Below are positions 1-4,404 of a stretch of 9,783 nt of DNA, piece by piece. Within the stretch, counting starts at the first letter, position 1; each line of letters opens with the position of its first letter. Under the pieces are notes generated by a model. The model worked only from the letters and a program-made list of their open reading frames with translations, was not told where the DNA came from and did not search any database. Location: positions 1 through 9,783 of the forward strand of contig DAIESZ010000372.1 of the NCBI GenBank assembly GCA_027346035.1. Reading direction: 5' to 3'. Origin of the DNA: Propionibacteriaceae bacterium. Lineage in GTDB: Bacteria > Actinomycetota > Actinomycetes > Propionibacteriales > Propionibacteriaceae. Both the position numbers and the translations under genes were made by a program.

Positions 1-265
1 CCTGCTTGCCACGGCGTCCGGGATCGGCGGCCAGCGGGCCGCCGGCCAGCTTGCTCAGTCCGGTGAGGGCGTCGGCGACCCCGTCGATCGCGGCCAGGCT
101 CGCGGGGCCACCCCCGAGGGTGCTGGTGACGAACCCCGGCAGCAGCGCGGTGACCATCTCGTGGCTCGAGTCGGAGCACAACGAGGCGATGCCCACGCTC
201 GCCACTCCGGGCGTCAGCCAGCGGCGCCCCTTCCCGTGGGTGGGCGCGATGCTGACGCCGGTCAT
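1..265 (-). CDS. MFS transporter, N-terminal part (gene runs off the left edge)
   Basis: About 88 N-terminal residues are visible; the rest lies beyond position 1. The ATG at 265 (reading left) follows a good Shine-Dalgarno, GGAAGGA at 280-274. The first helix carries SDSSHEM followed by ALLPGF, and the second ends in GGPLAAD-PGRRGK, a variant of the MFS loop 2/3 motif A. Together these match the MFS subgroup whose N-terminus reads like (T/S)D-xS-xEM-xxPLLP. The family moves small solutes across the inner membrane, usually driven by protons. The substrate cannot be read from sequence, but the gene sits directly behind a fluoride aptamer (362-311) whose expression platform covers its ribosome site, so a role in fluoride tolerance is inferred. 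The gene is divergent from the crcB operon. The family call is fairly sure; the substrate is open. Confidence 0.8.
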   Translation of the reverse strand, partial: MTGVSIAPTHGKGRRWLTPGVASVGIASLCSDSSHEMVTALLPGFVTSTLGGGPASLAAIDGVADALTGLSKLAGGPLAADPGRRGKQ

Positions 266-271
266 GATGCT

Positions 272-315
272 GGTCCTTCCGATCCACCCCGACCTCGGGG
301 TGCGGTGGAAGGTCC
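272..315 (-). promoter_or_regulatory. Expression platform of the MFS riboswitch: SD-masking hairpin
   Basis: On the minus-strand transcript the aptamer's 3' end CCUUCC (312-307) is exactly complementary to the Shine-Dalgarno GGAAGG (280-275) of the MFS gene. The helix is continued beyond one A-A mismatch by G315-G314 with C273-C272. An inner stem CACCCC (302-297)/GGGGUG (290-285) with loop GAGGUC closes the hairpin. Bases 316-311 are also the pseudoknot strand of the aptamer, so ligand binding and ribosome-site masking compete. The inference is that fluoride frees the SD and turns translation on. Confidence 0.7.
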
Positions 316-362
316 CATCAGCAAGTGCAGTTCGGGCGTCCGCCCGGGCGGGAACCATCGCC
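311..362 (-). promoter_or_regulatory. Fluoride riboswitch aptamer (crcB motif) upstream of the MFS gene
   Basis: Read on the minus strand. P1 is GGCG (362-359), loop AUGGUUCC (358-351), CGCC (350-347). An extra hairpin CGGGC-GGAC-GCCCG follows (346-333), then the joining segment AACU (332-329). A tiny stem GC-ACUU-GC (328-321) leads into the conserved UGAUGG (320-315). The loop bases GGUUCC (356-351) pair with GGGACC (316-311) along all six positions, with one G-U wobble, forming the class pseudoknot. The GGCGAUG loop of eight bases, an AAC joint, and UGAUGG at the 3' side are hallmarks of the fluoride (crcB) riboswitch, for example the Thermotoga petrophila aptamer. The terminal stem is unusually short. 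A covariance-model search would settle it. Confidence 0.85.
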
Positions 363-368
363 GCGTTC

Positions 369-374
369 AGCCTA
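369..374 (-). promoter_or_regulatory. -10 box of the MFS transcript
   Basis: TAGGCT on the minus strand fits the actinobacterial TANNNT consensus. Six bases separate it from G362, the first P1 base of the riboswitch, which is the predicted start point. The -35 region is weak: CTGGCG at 398-393 with an 18-base spacer. The main support is that the plus-strand riboswitch shows the same -10-to-aptamer distance. Confidence 0.5.
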
Positions 375-594
375 GCCCGGGCCTCATCACCGCGCCAGTC
401 CCTCGAGGCGATGGCCGACCGGGACCGGACCGCGCACGGCGTCCGCTGGTTCGGGACGTCGGCCGTCGCTGCGGATCGGGGGTCACCTTCGCCGGCTTTG
501 GCGGCGTCCACCAGCCACGCCGACGCGGACGCCCGTCCCGGCACACCCGGCCACCGGGTGGCAGCCCCGGGCGTTCCCCACGACGCCCGACCGC
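375..594. other. Intergenic stretch between divergent promoters, no gene seen
   Basis: About 220 GC-rich bases separate the two promoter areas. Long open frames cross it in several directions, but they run through promoter and riboswitch elements, have no ribosome site and give Pro/Arg/Ala-rich translations without family resemblance. Short self-complementary pieces occur (GCCCGGGC at 375-382; GCCAC-CGG-GTGGC near 550-562), and I assign them no function. Confidence 0.5.
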
Positions 595-647
595 ACCCCC
601 GAGCCCCGGATCACGCGGTGGACACGCGTTGCCAACCCCCGAGCCCC
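595..647 (+). repeat. Exact 13-base direct repeat, 40 bases apart, around the usp promoter
   Basis: ACCCCCGAGCCCC occurs at 595-607 and again at 635-647. The second copy fills the spacer between the -35 and -10 boxes. The reverse complement of its core (GGGCTCGG) is at 659-666, and a related CGCCGAGCC is at 677-685. The last two are accounted for by the riboswitch P1 stem; the upstream pair is not. It could be a regulator site, but this is unproven. Confidence 0.45.
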
Positions 648-657
648 TGGCTAGATT
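629..657 (+). promoter_or_regulatory. Promoter of the usp-crcB-crcB-qor operon
   Basis: TTGCCA (629-634) and TAGATT (652-657) are separated by exactly 17 bases. This is five of six matches to a vegetative -35 and a fit to the actinobacterial TANNNT -10. The predicted start is about seven bases downstream at G665, the first base of the core GGCG strand of the fluoride aptamer. This is the best-formed promoter in the window. Confidence 0.7.
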
Positions 658-661
658 CGGG

Positions 662-724
662 CTCGGCGATGGATCCCGCCGAGCCGCGAACGCGGCTGAA
701 CCGCCCATGGCTGATGGTTCCTGG
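662..724 (+). promoter_or_regulatory. Fluoride riboswitch aptamer (crcB motif) upstream of usp-crcB
   Basis: P1 is GGCG (665-668), loop AUGGAUCC (669-676), CGCC (677-680), extendable by CUC/GAG (662-664/681-683) if those bases are transcribed. An extra GC hairpin with loop GAAC (683-696) follows, then UGAACC (697-702). A three-pair stem GCC-CAU-GGC (703-711) leads into the conserved UGAUGG (712-717) and UUCCUGG (718-724). Loop GGAUCC (671-676) pairs with GGUUCC (716-721) with a single U-U mismatch. Order, loop length and conserved bases match the fluoride riboswitch class. The position ahead of a universal stress protein and two crcB genes is a classic context for it. In this class fluoride binding stabilises the pseudoknot and raises expression. 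Confidence 0.92.
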
Positions 725-771
725 ACACCGCACAGAGCGCCCAGTGGCGCGCCCGCCGACGCACCAGGAGC
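716..771 (+). promoter_or_regulatory. Expression platform of the usp riboswitch: SD sequestration
   Basis: The aptamer's 3' strand GUUCCUGG (717-724) can pair along eight positions (one G-U) with CCAGGAGC (764-771), which contains the Shine-Dalgarno AGGAG (766-770). The enclosed segment carries its own hairpin, GCGCC-CAGU-GGCGC (737-750). Bases 717-721 also form the aptamer pseudoknot, so the two pairings exclude each other. The reading is: no fluoride, ribosome site masked; fluoride, site free. No U-tract terminator is visible, which favours control of translation. Confidence 0.65.
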
Positions 772-776
772 AGCAC

Positions 777-827
777 GTGACCATTCCCTCCGCAGCCCCC
801 TCGGGCTGCCGCCCCCTGCAAGGCTGA
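777..827 (+). CDS. 16-residue leader peptide ORF ahead of the stress-protein gene
   Basis: A GTG at 777 lies six bases after AGGAG (766-770), the strongest ribosome site in the leader and the one masked by the riboswitch. The ORF encodes the 16-residue peptide VTIPSAAPSGCRPLQG (first residue read as fMet) and stops at 825-827, four bases before the ATG at 832. Its frame differs from the downstream gene, so it is not an N-terminal extension. The spacing suggests translational coupling: ribosomes recruited in fluoride would finish here and restart at 832. A seven-pair hairpin GCAGCCC-CCTC-GGGCTGC (792-809) lies inside it. The peptide has no recognisable function. It may be a regulatory uORF or chance. 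Confidence 0.5.
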   Translation: MTIPSAAPSGCRPLQG

Positions 828-831
828 ATCC

Positions 832-1371
832 ATGGCATCGACCCCTCCGCAACCGGCCGTCCACCGCATCGTCCCGTTCGCGGGACATCCTCTCGTCGTG
901 GGGGTCGTGCCGAACGGCTCGGATCTCGTCGTGCACACGGCGCTCGAATGGGCCGGCGCGCTCCAGGTGGAGATCTACTTCGCCTACGTCGACACCTCCC
1001 GGATCGCGATCGAGGACCATCCCGACGGGACCGTCGATCACATCAGCGTCGATCCCGACACCCTCGACGAGGCGTGGCGCGACCGGGAACTCGCACTGCG
1101 GGACTGGCTGACGCGACTGTGCGCCGACCAGCCCGTCGTCTGGCACGTGCGCTACCTCGCCGGACGCCCGGACCGGGCACTCACCCACCTGGCCCGCACG
1201 GTCGACGCGTCCGCGTTCGTCATCGGCGCTCACGGCGTCCGCTCCCGCTGGCGCGCCGACGAGTTCCTCAACCAATCGATCGGGATCCGGCTGAGCCACC
1301 ACCAGCACCGGCCGGTGCTCACCGTGCCGCTCGCGGTCGTCGACTGGAAGGCCAAGACCCCATGGCAGTGA
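832..1371 (+). CDS. Universal stress protein (UspA family)
   Basis: 179 residues form one Usp domain. The first beta strand (LVVGVVPNGSD, about 21-31) is followed by a helix beginning VVHTALEWA. The C-terminal half has the strand ASAFVIGAHG (126-135) and ends HHQHRPVLTVPL (156-167), equivalent to the usual HHAPCPVLVVP. The ATP motif G-x2-G-x9-G(S/T) is only half kept: G132 and G135 are present, but the later Gly-Ser position reads Gln-Ser after a longer gap, so ATP binding is doubtful. Start: ATG at 832 with a modest AAGG (820-823) and probable coupling to the leader ORF. It overlaps the next gene by ten bases and is the first full gene of the fluoride operon. Stress proteins are known members of fluoride regulons, but their exact role there is not established. 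Confidence 0.88.
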   Translation: MASTPPQPAVHRIVPFAGHPLVVGVVPNGSDLVVHTALEWAGALQVEIYFAYVDTSRIAIEDHPDGTVDHISVDPDTLDEAWRDRELALRDWLTRLCADQPVVWHVRYLAGRPDRALTHLARTVDASAFVIGAHGVRSRWRADEFLNQSIGIRLSHHQHRPVLTVPLAVVDWKAKTPWQ

Positions 1372-1787
1372 CCCGCTGGGAGACCACTCGGCTGCCCCCG
1401 GGGCTGTGGGTGTTCGCCGGGGGCTGCGTCGGCACCCTCGCCCGCGCCGCCCTGTCGGTTGCCGTGCCCGACCCGAGTGCCGGCGTCCCGACGACGACGC
1501 TGGCGATCAACCTCACCGGGGCGTTCGTCCTCGGCTGGCTGTTGCGGACGCTGGCCCTCACCGGGTCCGACCGCGGGACGCGCCGGGTGGTCCGCCTCGG
1601 GGTCGGCACCGGCGTCATCGGCGGCTACACGACGTTCAGCACGTTCGACGTGCAGAGCGTGACCCTGCTATCGCGCGACCACGTGCTGATCTCGTTGCTC
1701 TACCTCGTGATCAGCCTGGTCGGCGGGTTCGCGGCGGCCTGGGCCGGGACCGCACTCGCCCGGCACACCGCGGGGAGCCGCGGATGA
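1362..1787 (+). CDS. crcB: Fluoride channel subunit CrcB/FluC, first copy
   Basis: 141 residues with four predicted membrane helices. Family signatures are GGCVGTLARAAL (20-31) in helix 1, INLTGAFVLGWL (49-60) with the conserved Asn50 in helix 2, and the channel core GGYTTFSTFD (87-96) with the paired Phe92 and Phe95 that line the fluoride path. The protein exports fluoride passively through the inner membrane as an antiparallel dimer. Positive residues lie at the N-terminus (R5, R10) and in the loop after helix 2 (R71, R74, R75, R78), and are absent from loop 1. This predicts the opposite insertion to the second copy. It starts inside the end of the stress-protein gene and ends in ATGA shared with the next gene, so the two channel genes are translationally linked. 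Confidence 0.95.
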   Translation: MAVTRWETTRLPPGLWVFAGGCVGTLARAALSVAVPDPSAGVPTTTLAINLTGAFVLGWLLRTLALTGSDRGTRRVVRLGVGTGVIGGYTTFSTFDVQSVTLLSRDHVLISLLYLVISLVGGFAAAWAGTALARHTAGSRG

Positions 1788-2149
1788 CCTGGGTCGCGCT
1801 CTCGCTCGCGGGTGGGCTCGGCGCGTGGCTGCGCTTCACCACCGACACGCACATCCGCCGTCGCTACCAGGGACCCGTGCCGATCGGGACCCTGACCATC
1901 AACATCGTCGGCTCGTTCCTGCTCGCCCTGCTCACCGGCATCCTCATCAGCCACCCGTCCACGCCCATCAAGGCGATCGTCGGCACCGGACTGCTCGGCG
2001 GATTCACGACGTTCAGCACGGCAACCGTCGAGCTGGTCAACCTCACCGAGGCCGAGGAGCCCCGGGCGGCCGCCATGCTCGGCGGCGCGATGATCATCGG
2101 CGGTCTCATCGTCGGCGCCATCGGCCTGCTCATCGGCACGCACCTGTGA
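1784..2149 (+). CDS. crcB: Fluoride channel subunit CrcB/FluC, second copy
   Basis: 121 residues with four membrane helices. Signatures are GGLGAWLRF (10-18), TINIVGSFLLALL (38-50) with Asn40, and GGFTTFSTATVEL (72-84) with Phe74 and Phe77. Its start ATG overlaps the stop of the first copy (ATGA at 1784-1787). The clearest positive cluster, HIRRR (23-27), is in loop 1, whereas the first copy has its arginines in loop 2, so the two should insert with opposite orientation. Adjacent crcB pairs in Gram-positive bacteria are known to build heterodimeric channels from oppositely oriented subunits, while single-gene versions are dual-topology homodimers. The pair therefore most likely forms one channel. 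Confidence 0.95.
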   Translation: MTWVALSLAGGLGAWLRFTTDTHIRRRYQGPVPIGTLTINIVGSFLLALLTGILISHPSTPIKAIVGTGLLGGFTTFSTATVELVNLTEAEEPRAAAMLGGAMIIGGLIVGAIGLLIGTHL

Positions 2150-2202
2150 GGCTGGAGCATGGCGCCCGGGCGACCGGGCACCCTCACGTCGAAGGGGGTC
2201 CC

Positions 2203-3237
2203 GTGACCGACCCGACAGCACACCCGACCCGCGCCGATCGGCGGGTTCCGGCGTCCATGACCGCCGCCTACGTCACCGGACCGGGCCCCGCAACCAGCAT
2301 CCGGATCGGCGCGCTGCCGACACCCGAGCCCGGCCCCACCGACGTGCTCGTGCGGGCGGTCGCGCTGGCGGTCAACCACGTCGACACGCTCGTGCGGTCG
2401 GGCTCCTACCGGACGCCGATGCCCTCGCCGTTCGTCATCGGGCGCGACCTGGTGGGCGAGGTCGTCGAGGTGGGGACCGGAGTCGCCGGTTTCGAGGTGG
2501 GCGACATGGTGTGGAGCAACAGCCTCGGTCACGCCGGACGCCAGGGATCCTTCGCCGGATATTCCCTCGTGGACGCCGGCCGGCTCTACCACCTGCCCGG
2601 CGGGGTAGACCCCGACCTCGCCGTGAGCCTGGTCCACACCGCCGCGACCGCCCACCTCGCGCTGTTCCGCGAGGGCGGCCTGCGGCTCGCCGAGACCGTG
2701 CTCATCTCGGGCGCGGGCGGGGGAGTCGGCGGTGCGGCGGTTCAGCTGGCCCACCTCGCGGGCGCCCGGGTCATCGCCACGGCGTCCGCCAGGGACACCG
2801 AGTGGTGCCGCGACCTCGGCGCTGACGTGGTCATCGACCACCGCGACCCGTCCGCGTCCGAACGGATCCGCAGGGAGGCCCCGGGTGGTGTCGACGTGCA
2901 CATCGACACGTCGGGCCGGCACGACCTCGAGACCACGGTCGGCCTCATGGCGCGAGGTGGGCGGGTCATCGTGCTGGCCGGACGCGGCGAACACCCCACC
3001 GTGCCGATCGGCGCGCTGTACACCGGCGACCGCAGCATCCGAGGATTCGTCATCAGCAACGCGCCGGCCACCGACCTCGCCATCGCCGCGCGGAGCATCA
3101 ACGCCCTGCTCGCACGCGGACGCCTGCGCAGCCGGATCGCGCTCACCCTGAACCTCGGGGACGCCGCCCGGGCCCACGAGCTGCTGGAGAACCCCGATCC
3201 CGGCCGGAAGCCGGGACGCATCCTCGTCCGCCCCTGA
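2203..3237 (+). CDS. Zinc-independent quinone-oxidoreductase-like dehydrogenase (MDR superfamily)
   Basis: 344 residues. The N-terminal GroES-like domain (about 20-140) contains VRAVALAVNHVDTLVRSG and IGRDLVGEVVEVG. The Rossmann domain has the cofactor motif GAGGGVGGAAVQLA (170-183). The zinc-binding cysteine cluster of alcohol dehydrogenases is missing, so it belongs with NADPH:quinone reductase-type members that reduce quinones or activated alkenes; the substrate is unknown. The GTG at 2203 is preferred because GAAGGGGG (2191-2198) precedes it. An ATG at 2257 has no ribosome site but would also keep the domain. The gap to crcB is only 53 bases with no terminator or promoter seen, so it is probably the last gene of the fluoride operon. 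A direct role in fluoride biology is not known to me. Confidence 0.85.
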   Translation: MTDPTAHPTRADRRVPASMTAAYVTGPGPATSIRIGALPTPEPGPTDVLVRAVALAVNHVDTLVRSGSYRTPMPSPFVIGRDLVGEVVEVGTGVAGFEVGDMVWSNSLGHAGRQGSFAGYSLVDAGRLYHLPGGVDPDLAVSLVHTAATAHLALFREGGLRLAETVLISGAGGGVGGAAVQLAHLAGARVIATASARDTEWCRDLGADVVIDHRDPSASERIRREAPGGVDVHIDTSGRHDLETTVGLMARGGRVIVLAGRGEHPTVPIGALYTGDRSIRGFVISNAPATDLAIAARSINALLARGRLRSRIALTLNLGDAARAHELLENPDPGRKPGRILVRP

Positions 3238-3256
3238 CACCGACGTCGTCCCGGTC

Positions 3257-3284
3257 CGGTCACCGCGGGCCCCTCCGGTGGCCG
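3257..3284 (+). terminator. Possible terminator hairpin after the fluoride operon
   Basis: CGGTCACCG (3257-3265) and CGGTGGCCG (3276-3284) pair over nine positions (one G-U) around a ten-base loop, 20 bases after the dehydrogenase stop. There is no T-tract, as is common in high-GC actinobacteria, so function is uncertain. Confidence 0.4.
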
Positions 3285-3351
3285 ATCCCGCGTGGCGACC
3301 GGGTGAGCGGCATCGCCCGCGAACGCCGCGGGCGCCGGGGCCGGGGCCGCT

Positions 3352-3357
3352 TACACT
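3352..3357 (+). promoter_or_regulatory. -10 box for the CtaG-family gene
   Basis: TACACT fits TANNNT and lies 24 bases before the ATG at 3382, giving a short leader that holds the GGAGG ribosome site (3371-3375). No convincing -35 is seen at 16-18 bases upstream. Confidence 0.4.
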
Positions 3358-3381
3358 GGGTCGAACCCCGGGAGGAAACCC

Positions 3382-4359
3382 ATGGACCCGTCGATACCGC
3401 ACATGTCGAGCGCCCGCTGGATGTGGATGCCGACCGAGCCGCCCACGATCATGCGGATGCTCGCCTGGCACCCCCAGCCGGTGCCCGTGCTGCTCGTCCT
3501 GACCCTGCTCGGCACCCTCGTGTACCTGTGGGGCGTGATCCGGCTCCGGAGGAACGGACATCCCTGGTCGTGGGCCTACACCGGCTCGTTTCTCGCGGGA
3601 GTCGCGACCCTGGTGGCATTCTCCGCGACCGGCCTCAACGGCTACGCCATGTCGCTGTTCAGCGTGCACATGGTGCAGCACATGGTGCTGACGATGGCGA
3701 CGCCGATCCTGCTGCTCATGGGACGTCCGGTGACCCTGGCGCTGCGGGCCCTCCCGAGTGGGTCGCGGGCGCGGCACGTGGTGGTGTGGCTGCTGCACAG
3801 CAGGCTGGCGAAGATCCTCACATCGATCTGGTTCACCCTGCCGATGTTCATCTTCACCTTGTACGGCCTCTACTTCGTCGCCCCGCTGTTCGACGCGCTG
3901 ATGAACAACTGGGCCGGCCACGAGTTGATGCTGCTGCACTTCGTGCTGACGGGCCTGTTCCTGTTCTGGCCGATGCTCGGGCTCGACCCGAGCCCGCACC
4001 CGCAGCCCGCACCGCTGCGGTTCGTGGAATCGCTGCTGCCGATGCCGTTCCACGCGTTCTTCGGCGTCACGGTCATGGGCGCCACCGACCTGCTCGTCAA
4101 GACCTTCGCCCATCCGCCGATGAGCTGGCACGTCTCGCCGGTGGCCGACCAGCAACTGGGTGGAGGGCTGGCATGGGGGTTTGCGGAGATCCCGAGCCTC
4201 GCCCTCACGCTGTTGCTCGGCGTCCTCTGGGCCCGGGAGAGCCATCGGGAGGCCCGTCGCATCGACCGTTCGGAGGCGCGCAGCGACGACAGCCGGCTCA
4301 CCGCCTACAACGCCATGCTCGCCACCCTCAGCGCCCAGGACGAGCAGGCTGGACACTGA
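3382..4359 (+). CDS. ctaG: Cytochrome c oxidase assembly protein, CtaG/Caa3 family
   Basis: 325 residues with seven predicted membrane helices at about 34-54, 65-84, 91-113, 146-169, 180-200, 222-239 and 262-284. Histidines recur at membrane edges: H96 and H100 in SVHMVQHM, H180 and H186 in AGHELMLLH, H224 in MPFHAFFG. This pattern is typical of the CtaG_caa3 family, which supports copper delivery to or assembly of cytochrome c oxidase. GHELMLLHFVLTG and the FHAFFGV segment match family blocks. The start has GGAGG (3371-3375) six bases before the ATG. The hydrophilic C-terminus (about 285-325) is rich in Arg, Glu and Asp. No other oxidase gene is in the window. It is separated from the fluoride operon by 144 bases containing its own -10 box, so it is likely an independent unit. 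The family is sure; the copper role is by family. Confidence 0.88.
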   Translation: MDPSIPHMSSARWMWMPTEPPTIMRMLAWHPQPVPVLLVLTLLGTLVYLWGVIRLRRNGHPWSWAYTGSFLAGVATLVAFSATGLNGYAMSLFSVHMVQHMVLTMATPILLLMGRPVTLALRALPSGSRARHVVVWLLHSRLAKILTSIWFTLPMFIFTLYGLYFVAPLFDALMNNWAGHELMLLHFVLTGLFLFWPMLGLDPSPHPQPAPLRFVESLLPMPFHAFFGVTVMGATDLLVKTFAHPPMSWHVSPVADQQLGGGLAWGFAEIPSLALTLLLGVLWARESHREARRIDRSEARSDDSRLTAYNAMLATLSAQDEQAGH

Positions 4360-4366
4360 GACCCGC

Positions 4367-4389
4367 CGGGCCGGACGGTGTCCGGCCCG
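4367..4389 (+). terminator. Perfect 10-bp hairpin between the CtaG gene and the aldolase gene
   Basis: CGGGCCGGAC (4367-4376), loop GGT, GTCCGGCCCG (4380-4389) form an uninterrupted ten-pair stem eight bases after the CtaG-family stop. There is no T-tract. It probably ends the upstream transcript. It lies just upstream of the next gene's -10 box and contains the ATG at 4378, which argues against that codon as a start. Confidence 0.55.
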
Positions 4390-4392
4390 TGC

Positions 4393-4398
4393 CAGAAT
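4393..4398 (+). promoter_or_regulatory. -10 box giving a leaderless aldolase transcript
   Basis: CAGAAT, close to TAGAAT, ends six bases before the GTG at 4405. The predicted transcription start coincides with the start codon, and no Shine-Dalgarno is present. Leaderless mRNAs of this layout are frequent in actinobacteria. Confidence 0.45.
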
Positions 4399-4404
4399 CG
4401 ACGG

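Noticed and set aside
340..351. Perfect 12-base palindrome CCGCCCGGGCGG
   Set aside because: It falls where the P1 3' strand meets the inserted hairpin of the minus-strand aptamer and is explained by those two stems.
660..685. Nine-pair dyad read first as a repressor operator
   Set aside because: It coincides with P1 of the fluoride aptamer, with the conserved AUGG loop and matching downstream UGAUGG; the RNA explanation accounts for more bases.
6..827. Plus-strand open frame of 273 codons across the divergent region
   Set aside because: It crosses the MFS gene in antisense, both promoters and both riboswitches, with no ribosome site at its start. Only its last 16 codons, with their own SD and GTG, are kept as a possible leader ORF.
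367..1308. Minus-strand open frame of 313 codons
   Set aside because: It is antisense to the stress-protein gene and the plus riboswitch, and its translation shows no recognisable domain.
2164..2179. Six-pair hairpin between crcB and the dehydrogenase gene
   Set aside because: It is short, has no T-tract and is followed directly by a good ribosome site; it is not convincing as a terminator.
3198..3216. Hairpin TCCCGGC/GCCGGGA near the end of the dehydrogenase gene
   Set aside because: It is within coding sequence about 20 bases before the stop and is explained by the Pro-Gly-Arg-Lys-Pro-Gly codons; the post-stop hairpin is the better terminator candidate.
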